NCBI RefSeq assembly: GCF_030867145.1
Contig: NC_134454.1
Coordinates: forward strand, 67,996,308-68,060,307
Reading direction: 5' to 3'
Length of the DNA stretch: 64,000 nt
Source of the DNA: Opisthocomus hoazin
Lineage: Eukaryota; Chordata; Aves; Opisthocomiformes; Opisthocomidae
Below are positions 27,051 through 56,102 of this stretch, piece by piece. The translations under genes and the position numbers were made by a program. Every line of letters begins with the position of its first letter. Position 1 is the stretch's first letter. The notes beneath the pieces were generated by a model, which worked only from the letters and a program-made list of their open reading frames with translations, was not told where the DNA came from and made no database searches.

Positions 27051-30000
27051 GCTTCAGCTACAGCTAACAACAAATGCTGCAGCCTGCTTCTGTCTATTGT
27101 TGTCTAGAGGAAAGCCAGAAGCCGGTTAAAATCTGGAAGAAAATAATTACAAATGAAGTTAATCACAAGCAGGTGGGTTTCTCCTGGGGGGAATTTTAAC
27201 AAAAGCCGGAGTTTGGTGATTGCAGCCAGTATAGCAAAAACTAAAGCTGTTGCTTCATACCAGGATTTATTTCAGGAAATAAAATGTAAGGAAGAAGCTA
27301 GAATGCCTTTACGAACTCTATCACACAGACATAGGTAAAATTACACGTTCAGAAAAGAGCTGTCATTCCATATTGCAATTGGAAAAGCTTTTAGATATCA
27401 AACACATTATTTTGCTACATACTGGCACCATCTGCAGTGTTAATCCAGGGCTTCTTGGATACCATTGAGGATTCAGATGGTTTGAAGAACAGAAATTACA
27501 AGCTTCACTTCGGGCAGAAGCTAGTATATCCTCTTCCAGAACAGCAGATATATCTTTTAAAACCTCTGTGGGATTTATTATGGAGGTGCCTATTAGCATC
27601 AACATATTTAAGGATGTGTCAGTGTTTCCATTATAAGCCCCTATTTTAAAGTGTTTTATAACTCAGCTGTAAACATATGGCACTTGGAAGAGACAGACAC
27701 AATTCATCTGTTTCGATACCAGGACTTGCATGCATGCACACATATACAAGCAGTTGCAGGATCTTAGTCTTTAGTGCAGTTCTGTAGCCAAAAATTATAT
27801 CAATCAAAAGAATAATTTGTCTTCAGCCTCTGACACAGCTCTTTACTTTCACTGCTCTCCTGTTGGAGCCAGTTATAATTTGTTTTTAAAACCTTAAAAG
27901 TAACTGCTCTTGCACTGTACCCACTTCTCCTGAGGGTTATAACGTTTCTGCCACAGGAGTTTCACCTAGGGAGGGAGTGTCCCTCATCCTCCCTTTGCAT
28001 GTTTCTGCAGCAGGCCTATAATGAGCTATTTGGTAAACAAGGAGCAGCGTGAAACGTCCTTTAGCAGGTGCTTACAAAGGCTACCTGTAAATATAACAAT
28101 TTTTTTAAACGCTAGGCTGCAGAGAGCTTTGATATATTTGCAAAACACCAGCCAGTGAAACAGAGCTGCCAAGAAGCAATGTTTAAGTTTTAATTTTCAC
28201 TCCTGTTCAGCTTTTCACTTTAAGCTGCTAAAAGGGAAGCAAAGGAAATTAAACAAAAAGCTTCTCTGTTTAAGCAAGCCCGGCCGTCCCCTCCCCAGCC
28301 TGCCCACTGTACTCCCTCAGGTCCATCCCCCAGTCTCCGAGGAGCGCCGTGTCTCCCACAGGTCCCTCCAGGCAGAGCAGGACGGGCTCCCGCTGGGACC
28401 TGTCGACCAAGCTTTAGAGTGAGGGATCCAGGTGGGGAGTCACCCCAGCAGCTCTGGGTAGACGCCCCCAAGGACAATGTCCTTCGTGCAGACAGCACGG
28501 CTCCCACCAGCTGCCCAAAGAGCAGCAGGTTGTGCTCTCCACTGCGCTTCCAAGTCCTCTTTTGAGTGTGGTACTTTCAGGCAGGGAGAAACACCGTTGA
28601 CCTCAGGGGTACTATTCATGCACAGAAACTCGGCTGTCTGCTCCCGCATCTTGCTAATCCAGAGACCCAGATCAAGTAGACTGTTCCAGACTTAGAGCTA
28701 GTCTTCATGTTAGGGACACCTGAGTTCTGCCATGGCAGCCGCTACTTGCCCAGCACATAGTATAAGAATTTGTGGAAAAAAGGGAAGCCGGATGTTTTTA
28801 GTCTTTTGAAATTACAGCTTTCAGAGACCTGTGTCTTGTATGTACTTTCTGTAGCGACGAGAGAGCTCTGCAGTTATGTGGCAGATCATGAAACAAATGC
28901 AGCGAGCTGAAAAGAGCCACTGTTTGCAAAAGCCAGACATCAAGGACGCACTGAACGAGGCAAGGAATATTCTTTTCCGAAGAATTCCAAAACTCTATCA
29001 TTTCAGAATTTAATCACAAATCCACAGTGTTGCCACACTGTGCAGTTTAATTCTCACAATGCTTACATACAGAAAAACACCAGAACTGCTGGCAAGTTGA
29101 AACATCCACAGAAAGCCAAGAGCTGCACAAAAAAGCATTCACTGCGAACACAGGCACAGAGGCAGCAGTCACTCAGGCTCACGGATGGGATGGGACCCAA
29201 CACGGGGAGGGTCTAAGGGAGATCTGTGATCTCTCTCAGTCACATGCCCTACACAGGGCTCATCGTGCTGCCTTAATCCTCACCATTGTTTGTCCAGTTG
29301 AGAAGCATTCAGCACTAGGGAAAGACAAACACAAGCAGTTTCTCCAGGGCTGCCTATGCCCATGGTTTATCAAGCTGTGTAGTTGTGGCCAGAAACAAAC
29401 ACATTGCCTGGTTGTTTTGTCCCACTTGCTGTCCTCTGGCCCAGCCATAGCATGTCCTCGCAGGATGCACACGCTGGTTGGAAAGCCAGAAGCTATGGAT
29501 ATCAGCTAACAAGCCATCCTGTTCTGTGCATTGGTCCACAAATGTCTCACCCAGCTGCAGCACCTGAAGACAAGCTTGGGCCCACAGTTATCAGCCATTT
29601 TCGGGCTTGGACACCCCCTTTGTCCCCACACCAGGAGGTCAGTCTACGTTTGCCCCCACTGAACATGCTCACCTGTAAGCACACACTTTAATAGTGGCAA
29701 AGACAAAAACCGTGTAAAACTATGGGCAAATTCAGGCCCTGAACTCAGCAGTTGCTAAAGCTCAGGCTTCTGCTCAGACCTATCAGTGCAGCTGCACTTC
29801 TCCAGCACCAGGCCAAATGCTAGAAACCTCTTTCATTTAATTTCTCATCAGCAGGAAACAGAGACTCAGGATTGCTGCTGGTAACAGATAACCTAGATGT
29901 GTGGAGTGAGCAACGAGATAGCACAGGGAGATTGCCCAAGTGGCAAGTGTGCCAGAAACACATCATTCTCAGTTCAGCACGACAAACAGGTGGCTAAACT

Positions 30001-33000
30001 AGCATTGTCACACTGGGCTACACAGAGCCAGTGCCATTTTAGTGAATCCAATCTGATCGCCCCCACGGATCCCAAAACTAGACAGACCATCTGGGTACTA
30101 AACAACAGGCAACTAAAACACCACATCATCCTTTCTCATTTGCCTGGATGTTTCTAGGAGTGGAGAACCTGTGCCCTGGCAGTGTACATGCTTCGTGATG
30201 TGCTCCAAACTTTTGTTGGTAATTATTGTTTTCCTGATTTTTTGCTCTCCTATGAAAGAACAAATGTTGGAAAATCTTTGCCTTTTACAATAAAAATTAC
30301 TTCTTGCTAGCTTCTGGCTTTTACGGCCTGCATTTCCTCTGTGAGGAAGTCAATACACTCACAAAAGGAATCAAAAGCATCAAACTTTCATCAAAGGATG
30401 AAAGCATCAAACTCTGAATAGCATTGCATCGCTTCCTCATGAGCCAACTGAGAACAGCATATATAGTCCCTAATTATCTCCGAGAGGCAGGAACTGACCA
30501 GTGTAAGGCTCAGGGTTTCCAGAGAAAACCAAACTGTATTTGCTACGTTACAGCAGTGCAGCCCAGCATGGAGAACACAGTATCACACTGCATACACCTT
30601 GTGAGTGGTGAAATGGAAGAAGAGAATTGCTGAGGTATGGAAAAAGTCTTGGATGGTTCCAGATGGAGAATACAGCGACAGTTGGGAAAATACAGGCTGA
30701 GAAACCAAAGCCACTGTGTTAGTGCAATAATTAATCTTTCTCACATGGAATAACCTTCCCTTAGAATATTGACAGGTTCAGAGCAGCTTGAAAACCCTGT
30801 GCGTACAGTCTCCCTGTACAATCAACTCTCTGTAAGGCAATGCTGCAGTCTCTTTTTCAGTATTTAGGTATCATCTCACACTAAAATTTCCCAATGTGCC
30901 TATTAGGCTTCTCAGTTGCCCGTTATGTGATTTAGACATAGTATATGAAAGTCTCAAATGACTAAGTAGCAACTAAGCAAGCTTACAACCGGCTAGTGCT
31001 TAGGGTTTTTATTTTAGACCCTGGATTCTTGAGCATGGTTGAAGAATCTCAGCTTTCAAAACCAAAACTCCTCAGACCTCGCAGCAGACAAGAGTGGAGA
31101 CAGCCCCCTCAAGGATGTAAAAATTGCAGTTTGCTGGAGAACAAACTATACATTGGGTCAGACATTTGTATTGATGCCGAGCAGTGGTGGAGCAAAGACA
31201 TCCTGAGTAACGGGGCAGAGTGTTCCTGTGGTTACGGCTGTGTCCACACCATACCTGGAATTCAGCCATTAGGTGCCCAGAGAAAAAAGGCTTTTATACT
31301 CAGGAAACAAAACACCGTCCAAAAATGCCTCCTGACACTCTCAGGAAGGGGAAGAAATTCCCCTTCAAGTACGTTGGTTCCTTTTAGCAATCAGTTAGCA
31401 GGACAATCATGTCTGCAACTTTGGTAGTTATTTTAGGATATTTTTAGTTACCATACTGCTCTATTAAACATATTTAAAGTGTCATTTAGAGGCACAAACG
31501 AAATCATGTTTTCTTCAGAAACCATGATTTCCACTCATTTAAGGGAACAACTGCTGTTAAGCATTATACAAAGAGGATCTCCCCAGGAAAGCTTTTCATG
31601 CAGTTTTACCTTTTGCAGCTTTAGCCTCCTGAATTGGTTTGGTTGTGCTGCTAATGGTTCCTTAACATGCAGGCAACATGGCCCAAGCTAGGCCAACTTT
31701 TGTCCCAGGCCTCTTGTTTTCAGAGGGGCAGAGGGCTTCAGGGATACCACTGGTAACGCATCTGATACGAGATGAGTTGCAGTCTGCGTGACTCATTTCC
31801 CTGCACGCTGGAAAAGCTAGGCGGTAAAGAGAGCACTACAAACAGTCGTCGTGCTGTTTAACGAGATTCAGGTCATTGGGAATCGGAGGCTGCAAACCCC
31901 AAAAGATTTTTCCTGCCCACTGACCGGGCAGAATTTGGCACTACTTCTCTCACCACTGTTGTTCTTCTAACTAACAGGCTTCCCAAAAGTGTCTGCCAAG
32001 ATTAGCCTTGATGTAATTCCAGCAGCTCCACCAGAGGAATATTTAGCTCTGTCCTTAATCACCCTTGTCCGTTCTTCGACTTTCCAGAATCCTTCTATGA
32101 ACAGGGACTTGCCTTTGATTCCTAGGACGCCGAACTAAGACTTCTCTGTGGTCAGACAAGCAACTCCAAGGTCAGTGGTAGGAAGGCAGATAGTGTTGGT
32201 TCTGGAAGCCGGCTGCGGCTGCCGCCTTAGGCCTCAGCTCACCGGCCCCTACAGTAAGTGTGACTGAACAGCTCACCCTTCTCATTCACTACTCAACAGA
32301 TACTTCCAACACCATGCAGCAATAGCTCCATTGCTCATTTTACATCATCAGACCACAAGCACGTAGTCTTCCAGGTAACCATCTTTCCAAATATAAAGCT
32401 CTTGAAATTACATCTGTAAAAAGACAAAGGCTAAAGAGGAAGAAAAGGAAAGTTGTAACAATGAAATGCAGTCGGTATGAAAGTCAGTAAAAGACTACTC
32501 ACTGGCTGGCTGCTGTGGCAGTTCTTGATTGTGGTACTTTCTAGTCATAATTGCTGTGTACAACAAGGGCTATAGAAATCTGTCAAGGTTGGTTTTAGAA
32601 ATAATTTGTGTTTTGTAGCCAATACATGTTGATAGACATCTTCAATCATATGACCTTGTGGACGTCTGCAAATACAGCAGCTGATGTCATCTTCTTTGTA
32701 AGGCTAGCTCTTTTTCTCAGAGCATACAGCGCTCTACCTGTATTAACTTTAGGGATACTGATACGACCTGTAAGGATGGATCACAAACATCTCAGCAGAC
32801 AGCTAGGTGCTACTTGACGCTGACAGCCCAAGTTGTTAAAGGTAACACTCCTGTCTTCCTATGTGCGGTATGGAGTGTTCGCTTCTAGAAGAGAGGCAAA
32901 TCGCAGCAACCTCTTCTCTCAAGTAAAGCTACCCCCAACACCACGCTGTCTCTCCAGTAAGAATCTTACAAAGCTTTTCATCTCATATTCAGTGCAGTTT

Positions 33001-36000
33001 GTAACATGCTGTAATACACCTAAAACTGTACTACCTGTTGCACTGTCCTGAGGCAAGGGCTGGACATAACACTTTATGACTTGTGCTCCTTGCTTCCCCA
33101 TCTATCCTTGCAAAATGTATGCTTTCAAAAGGACAAGCACTTAAAAGGATGGAAAATGTTTGTCTATGAACACTTCAGCCAGAACTGCAGAGCAAGATAA
33201 TACCTGAGGGTATCATCCTTCCTAATTCTGTAAAGGTATTGGCTATGTTGCTATTTTTCCAAATTATATCCTGCATTAAAAGTAGATGAATTTTCACAAC
33301 TTTAGTTTCCAAAACTGAAATGCAAGGCTGGGCGATTATTCAGTAAAAGTGCATGTTTTAATCACATTGAAGGCATCTCAGTGAAATAGATTTACGTCTA
33401 GCGCAAAAACACTCTGTGGAACTACAAACCTAAATTGGCACAACTCCAAAAGCAAAATTTCCTCTCCATGTTAGCAGCACCCCAGTTTTGATGCACTTGC
33501 GTTATTTATACCCTCTTAAATGAAAAACTTTATTGCTACTAGACAAGCCTGAAAGAAAATTGTAGCTCAAACTAATTTGACAGAACACTAAAGCATTATT
33601 GAGAAGTGACTTTCACAGAGACTTCTGAAAGCTTGCAGCAGGAAACTTTGTATAGATATACAAAGAAAATGATGGAATATGGGTTCTCTATAGAAGAGAA
33701 GCTTACTAATGCAAACCACTTATATCTTCTACCCTTAAAAATACTAGGAAGCCAATTTTACTTTTTCATAGTAAAAAAGTCCTTCAGAATTTCATATGTA
33801 TTCCAAGAACTGTCGACTGGTCATCCAAAGCACTGATTGTACCTATTAGCAGATGCACTGTCTTGGAAGAGCTCCATCTGTTCTACTAGACAACCACAGT
33901 GAAATACAGTTCCAGTCCTCTCAGTGCAGCTCTAGCCTCCGAATATTACCTGCAATTTCTCTCAATATAATAAATTTCTTGCCATATACATGCAATCCAC
34001 AGCATTAAAAACCAAAGATTTTGAGAGTAAGACACAAAGCACTCCAACAGAAGCTGTCTTGGATTTCAGTTGCACGTGAAAGTCCAAGTCTCCCGTATGT
34101 GCCTTTCCTGCCCTTTTTCATGCTGAAAAGTTGTGCAGTTTTCTCTAATGGGAAAAATGGATGTGGCAATGAAGTAAGCATTGAAATACTAAAAAGCTAA
34201 ATGAAGGTAATGTAATTTGGGTAAGGAAAATCTCTCTGGCTTCTGTTCTGGCAGAATCGATAAAGTAAATCTGAAAAACTTACAGGCAAAGTCAGTTTTC
34301 TTGAGCTGCAAGACAGTCTCGTAATACAGAAATAATACCACCTTTCAGGATTTCACTCGACTCACCACAAGAACGAAGATTCAATGGTAACCTACAACAT
34401 AGAATTCTGTTCAGTTCCCTTCACTACTGAATAGCAACCGTGAATTTAAAAAAGTTCTCATTTAAAGGAGTGTTAAAAAGCACTGAAGTACTTGGAGATA
34501 ATGGTAGCAGTCATGTTCAGTTGTGCATCTCAAACATGTGGCTCTGAAGAGAAGATACGGAATCTGAGACATTGTATTTTGACTAGGCTTCCTTGTGCTT
34601 CAGAATTCACTGCAATATGTAATTTTAGAAATAATGGAAATATTTGATCAGTTTTCAATAAGACAGCCCTCAGGCACCTTTTTTTGTGCACTCTCATTCT
34701 TGGGTTCTTACTACCCCCACGAAACAAGAGCAGTACCTATCTAGGCATGTTTGCTAGAGAGATTGGCCAAGCCACTGTTGGACCTTGAGGGGTTTTAACA
34801 CGGTGCTAACGCTACTATGCAGCACAACTGCAGATACAGAAGAAATCTTGCTCAGTCACGAAAACAAGCCAAATAAACTTTCATCAGTTCTGAAAGAAGA
34901 ATAAGCCTTTGTGCTCATCAAAAGCAGGTCGCAACCATCAGGATTCCATTTAATTTTAAAGTCTGGTCTTCAAACATGCTTCAGTTTTGCAATCTACATA
35001 ATCCACAATATCCTTAATTCTTTCTAAGAGGCAAAAAAAACCCCAAAACAACCAAACCCATGCAAACCCTATTACAGAATAGAGCATCCCTCTTGTTCCT
35101 TACTGTCTGTAGCAGAAAATTCATCCAGGACGAAGTAACAAAACCAAAATGTTATGAGGATTCAGTACTTGAAAGGGATAGAAGTCACAGAAGCTACAGA
35201 AGGTTAGAACTGTTAGGTCAGGAGAATTCAGCTATTATAGCAAGGCTTGGTAAAGGCTTATATTTTACATAACAAGTTGTACAAGGATTCAGATCTCTTC
35301 CTCCTTCATCTTCCAGTGACACAAGCCTCACTGTCAGAATTCATGGATACATTGGCGTCTCCGATAGTTGCTTGCTGCATGCCAATTCTCTTTTCAGCTG
35401 AAGATACTCAAAAAAAAAGTGAAGGTGTTCAGATCACGTAGTCCAATATGACACCATGTAACTTTGCTAAGATGATAAAGATGTTGCTAAAGCAGAAAGA
35501 TCCTCTTCAATTTTCAAGCATGCTGTACCCCATTCTTCACTGATGGCTGAAATACTCCCACAACTCCTACAGAGCAAGGGCTCCAAAAAAGCAGAAATGT
35601 TGGCTGTCAGCTGGTGAGCAAGAACCCCATACTGTGTGGAGTGAGCTGCATGGCTCAAAATACTTTGGAAAAGTCAATCCAAAACCAGCAAGAACTGTCC
35701 TTGTGTATATTCACAGCACATCTCAACTCTCACGGTCACCGAAATGATCCACTGCATGGGAACATACCCCCACACACTCTAGCATCCCACCACGGCAGCA
35801 GGCCAAGGTTTACTGCTGGCTGTACAGACCCCGCATTTTCAGTCACTGGCAGCATTTGGTCCCTCCTTCGATGCACCAGGTCGTCTTCCACCAGCAACTG
35901 TGAACACTGCCATTCCTCGGCAGATTTTGAGGAACAAACCACTGCTTTTGTGGGCTTGTTGGTCATACTGCTTGCCACGGTAACACACTGAAGTTGCAAG

Positions 36001-36079
36001 CTGGGCATTTAAGATCTATGAACTACCTGTACATAATTCAACGCCAGTAACAGACACCATAAAGAAGGCAGAATCAACT
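27051..36079. other. Intergenic, no gene seen
   Basis: Sequence between the CpG-enriched patch and the proposed end of ZSWIM6. It includes a GC-richer stretch near 28,260-28,470 and the inverted repeat at 30,385. If ZSWIM6 has longer 3' UTR isoforms, the part just below 36,080 would belong to them. Confidence 0.55.
30385..30404. repeat. Perfect 8-bp inverted repeat
   Basis: CTTTCATC, then a 4-base loop AAAG, then GATGAAAG. The surrounding GCATCAAACT is also repeated directly on each side (about 30,377-30,387 and 30,404-30,413). This is a small structured piece of intergenic DNA with no known role. Confidence 0.7.
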
Positions 36080-36093
36080 TTCAAAAAACTAAT

Positions 36094-36099
36094 TTTAAT
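36094..36099 (-). terminator. Candidate distal polyadenylation signal ATTAAA
   Basis: ATTAAA on the minus strand is preceded by a TGTA motif about 40 bases upstream (36,152-36,155) and followed by TTTTTTG and a GT-rich stretch (TTTATGGTGTCTGTT) within about 45 bases. This is the usual arrangement of signal, cleavage site and downstream element, and it puts cleavage near 36,075-36,085. Other ATTAAA hexamers at 36,184-36,189 and 36,449-36,454 are possible proximal signals. Confidence 0.5.
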
Positions 36100-36592
36100 C
36101 AAAACAAAAAAATTGTTGATCATTAACAAGTTTATAAAACAGCGATTTAGTTACATAAATAAATTGATATCAGTGTATCAAATTTTAATTACTTTCAACT
36201 TCATGAGCATGTTTACATGGGTGATGAAATACAACCTTTTTACCTATTATAATAAATAAAATGGAGAGCATGAAATAGTTTTTTCTAAACAAAAATACCT
36301 ACAAACATACCTCTAGCATGTTCTCTAATGAAGGGAACAAGAGACACTGGACAACTTTTGCACCAAAACATAAAAACTGCTTTAAAAAGCACAAGGATAC
36401 AGAACCATCAGCTAAAGTAAAGACACTACATTGTAACCAAAGTCGGTATTTAATAATATAATGAACAGTTTGGTAGTTAGATCTCCAGTTTGGTTATTTT
36501 AAAGCATTAAGACAAGGCAAGATAGAAGGCTGCTTTTGTTTGAGTAATTCTAGAGAAAATAAAATATATTAAAAAAACAAACTGAAAAGTAG

Positions 36593-36599
36593 AACAGTC
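36593..36599 (-). promoter_or_regulatory. miR-132/212 7-mer seed match in ZSWIM6 3' UTR
   Basis: GACTGTT on the mRNA strand pairs with seed positions 2-8 of miR-132/212. It lacks the flanking A, so it is a 7-mer-m8 site. miR-132 is a neuronal microRNA, which fits a gene expressed in the developing brain. A single 7-mer has weak predictive value. Confidence 0.25.
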
Positions 36600-36647
36600 A
36601 TACCTACACAACTTTCTGTCCTGCACAAAGTCAAAATACCTATGCAG

Positions 36648-36673
36648 AATATATATATATAATATATATATAT
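36648..36673. repeat. (AT)n microsatellite in ZSWIM6 3' UTR
   Basis: A 26-base alternating A/T run broken once by an extra A. It can form a short self-complementary hairpin in the mRNA. Confidence 0.85.
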
Positions 36674-36908
36674 GTTATTTGTGCACAAAGGTTAGCTTAT
36701 TATTAGCTCACTGCAAAGGCGTAATGTATCATGTCAATCATTTTGGAAAACATTTTGCGTTTTGTGTCAAAAAGGATACTTCTTTAAGTCTTCTAGGCTA
36801 GGAGGCACAAACCCCGATTCTGGCATACTGTATTCTTAATGCTAAGGCTTGCTGCTCTGGCTGTGTATTTTTTGTTGTCCCTCTTTACTATAGTGCCTGT
36901 TACAAGCA

Positions 36909-36970
36909 TGTGTGTATGTGTGTATACACATAGATGTATACACGGGTTGTATAAATATATATATATAAAA
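36909..36970. repeat. (TG)n/(TA)n tract with 12-bp palindrome in ZSWIM6 3' UTR
   Basis: An alternating purine-pyrimidine stretch. It includes the perfect palindrome TGTGTATACACA at 36,919-36,930, a nearby TGTATACA copy, and a run of TA dinucleotides. A hairpin in the transcript is possible. The tract is otherwise a normal unstable simple repeat. Confidence 0.7.
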
Positions 36971-37209
36971 TTTCCCCATTAGGTATCAGTCCAACCATGC
37001 AATTCAAAAGGTGGCTCTGCATAGATGCCCAGCATATAGTTCACCACCTGAGCCAACCCTGAAGCAAGGCGCACTTTAGTCCTTCTGATAGGTTTTCTTT
37101 TTTGTTTAAAACCAAGCTACTGCAGCTTCAAGTATTTTGCATTACATAGATTTTTTTTTATAAATTAGTTAATGTTATATTTTTCAATATTCAGACATAT
37201 ACTATAATA

Positions 37210-37221
37210 TATATACAGTAC
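37210..37221 (-). promoter_or_regulatory. Overlapping miR-101 8-mer match and Pumilio motif
   Basis: The mRNA-strand sequence GTACTGTATATA contains GTACTGTA, an 8-mer target match for the miR-101 seed. It also contains TGTATATA, a perfect Pumilio (TGTANATA) motif, and the two share four bases. The seed and motif are recalled from established knowledge. Either match can occur by chance in 1.7 kb of AT-rich UTR. Function needs conservation or binding data. Confidence 0.4.
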
Positions 37222-37762
37222 AATAAATGCTCTCATTCTTTTTTTAATTTTTTTGATAAATCCCTGAGAATGTATGTTGACAGTCGCTAAGTTTCCACAT
37301 GCACAAGCATTGTGTGCCATGCTTCTGGATGAACAGCACTGCAAAGCCACGTGGTCAGCCTTTTAACTATTAGTATTTCACTTGTTGGTTTGTTTAAGTA
37401 TGCTGAAATGTAAGGATGAGTTACAAAGGAGTAAAGCTGAATCCATTCGAGGTACTTATCACAGGATGGAGGTGTTTTGTTTGGTTTTTAAAGCCATTGC
37501 AATACATGTTTGTTTTTGAGGCTGTGAACGTATACAGAAAGAACAGGAGAGCAATGTGGGCTTTTGCCACTTGACAACATATACTCAGTGTAAACCAAAC
37601 CTTTTTTAACCTCTTTCATACAAAACAGAAAAAAGGAAAAAAAAAATTAAACACACAAACTTTCACAACATGACAGTTTAGTCTGCAAACTCAATATAAC
37701 TATACACATATAATACCGGTGTGGCTCTGTTTCTTTAAGTTAAAAAGGATACAAAGGCAGGC

Positions 37763-37819
37763 TCAAGTAAAAACAAACCACCCCTCCCACCCCCCAACCC
37801 CCCCATTCACACATTTTAG

Positions 37820-37822
<3 letters not shown>
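37763..37822 (-). promoter_or_regulatory. ZSWIM6: Candidate stop-codon readthrough region of ZSWIM6
   Basis: The stop TGA (37,820-37,822) is followed by CTA, the hexamer known to promote readthrough in genes such as MDH1, LDHB and AQP4. After it the frame is open for 18 codons (LKCVNGGVGGWEGWFVFT) up to a TGA at 37,763-37,765. The G-rich tract lies inside this extension and accounts for its many Gly and Trp codons, so the peptide's composition alone says nothing about selection. Use of the extension is inferred and untested. Confidence 0.4.
37778..37804 (-). promoter_or_regulatory. G-quadruplex motif at the start of the ZSWIM6 3' UTR
   Basis: On the mRNA strand the G-runs are 7, 6, 3, 4 and 2 long, separated by TT, T, A and T. 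They begin 15 bases after the stop codon. Four runs of three or more G with loops of 1-2 bases meet the usual rule for a stable quadruplex, and RNA quadruplexes with such short loops are the most stable class. Possible roles, all inferred, are translation termination or readthrough, mRNA localisation, and protein binding. The tract is also a likely site of length variation. Confidence 0.75.
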
Positions 37823-45697
<7,875 letters not shown>

Positions 45698-46111
45698 TCA
45701 CCAAAACAGAACAAGGTCCCAAAACAACTAGAGATGCATTATAGTCAAACCTCCCATTGCTCTGCAATAGTATGATGTTACAGTTTTAGACACTTTGTTT
45801 TTAGAAACTTTCCATAATCAAATCACATATGAATGAAAGATACAAGACAGCACAAAATACTCCAGTGCCTGATGGTGTTGGTGCAGTACATGGCCAAAAG
45901 TCATCTTCGTTTGTGAATTTTACAAGTGATTTGTCCACTCCTGGGTCTCACAGTCTACCCTCAAACCAAGCTCATCTGCCTATCATCTAGCTAGCTTAAG
46001 TACTTGGCTGGGAACTTAAGTGACATGTTTAAGCCAGTTCGGTTTGCTGTACCCATTTCAAGCTCCTGTCAGACTGCAATTTGGATTCCTAAACACAAGT
46101 CTTATAATCTA

Positions 46112-54876
<8,765 letters not shown>

Positions 54877-55261
54877 TCATTCTAACCCATAATCTGCCTA
54901 CAATGCCACATATACACATACTCCCTCTGTTTGTATTAAGTTTTTTCAATGATTTAAGTTACTAGGCACAATCTCAAAATCCAATGATCCAACCTAAAAT
55001 ATCCCATCCAATTCCACATGGCAGAAATAGACAAAGCAGTTAAGTTTTAAATAACCCACTCAAGCAAAAATACAAGTTTTTCTTTTTTAAACTGCAGAAT
55101 TTAGAGAAAGGCAGCTTCTCCAGCTTTGTATTAATGAGGCCACAAATGGAAGATCCATTTCAATTTTCCTTCCCCACCCATTTCGGTATCTCCTTAAGTC
55201 TTGATGTGTAAGAGAAAGGGAAAGCAGATCATAGACCTGCACAGATTTTTGTTGAAGCTAT

Positions 55262-55295
55262 CAGGATTGTGTAAATCCTATGATTCTATGAAACA
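55262..55295. repeat. Possible remnant of a CR1 3' tail
   Basis: The stretch holds CCTATGATTCTATGA, which matches the 8-bp tail repeat (ATTCTATG) of CR1 elements. The body upstream is not recognisable, so this may be a very short copy or chance. Confidence 0.3.
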
Positions 55296-56102
55296 CAATA
55301 GGCCTGGAAACTCCACAACTTCAAAGCATCCTGTTTGCTAGCACTCTTTTCAGGCTTTTTTGTTATAGTTGCGTTTATGACAAAAAAATGTATACTATTA
55401 ACACTAGAACTCTGACTTTCAGTAAAGATTACAAGTAAATTCTGCACAGACCAAGCCCTAAATTGCTTTAAAGAAATTCATTTGGCACTTCACAGACACA
55501 CCACACGATAAACCATTATTCCAACCTGTAGCAGTTTACAGTCTGATTTGGGAACAAAAACTTAAAATAGACAGACATGCGGAGTTGGACAGTTGCAGCA
55601 AATGGGAACGCTGAATGCATTTGATAGATTGCATATGCATGTGTAGGAGGAAGTTACTTTTCAACACACACTGTTTTTATTTCATGGGGTTGTGTTGGGT
55701 TTTTTTAATAATTGCAGAGAATCTGATTTCTGATATCTTTTAATTAAAATTTTTTCCAGAACTGGCAGGTATGGGATGAGAAATTAACTGAAGAAAATCT
55801 AATTGAATATAAAGAGTTTTGAGGAAAACCCCAAGAAGATTGTGGATGCATGTATAAGAGAGCTGCAGGTAGAGGGCTGTCCACACAGGTGGTCATAAGA
55901 AGCTACCGCAGAGGTGGAAACAGACTGAGAATAAGGAATTAATCATTTAAGCTACTGAGAAGCAAATACTGAAGTTAAAATGGGCATACACATCCTATCC
56001 TAAATCATGTATCAATACTCCAACACTACTTTCCAATTAGTATTATTTATAGACCATGTACATTCTCAATTTTAAGTGTTTTGTCATCAATTTGAAGTAT
56101 TA

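Larger units (their letters stand above)
36080..37819 (-). other. ZSWIM6: ZSWIM6 3' UTR (proposed)
   Basis: About 1.74 kb of AT-rich sequence follows the stop. It has no long open frame and many A/T tracts, as expected for a long regulated 3' UTR. Visible elements are a G-rich quadruplex motif just after the stop, (AT)n and (TG)n/(TA)n tracts, a Pumilio motif overlapping a miR-101 8-mer match, and a 7-mer match to miR-132/212 at 36,593-36,599 (GACTGTT on the mRNA). Several ATTAAA hexamers occur, so shorter isoforms are possible. The distal end is set by the polyadenylation signal at 36,094. It could lie further downstream. Confidence 0.7.

Noticed and set aside
31000..31427. 143-codon open frame on the plus strand
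   Set aside because: No domain, no similarity recognised, ordinary composition and no flanking splice or promoter signals.
35467..36008. Adjacent open frames on both strands, considered as a decayed retrogene or retroviral pol remnant
   Set aside because: Translating the minus strand in all frames gave no motif of reverse transcriptase, integrase or a known host gene. There are no LTRs or poly(A) tail nearby.
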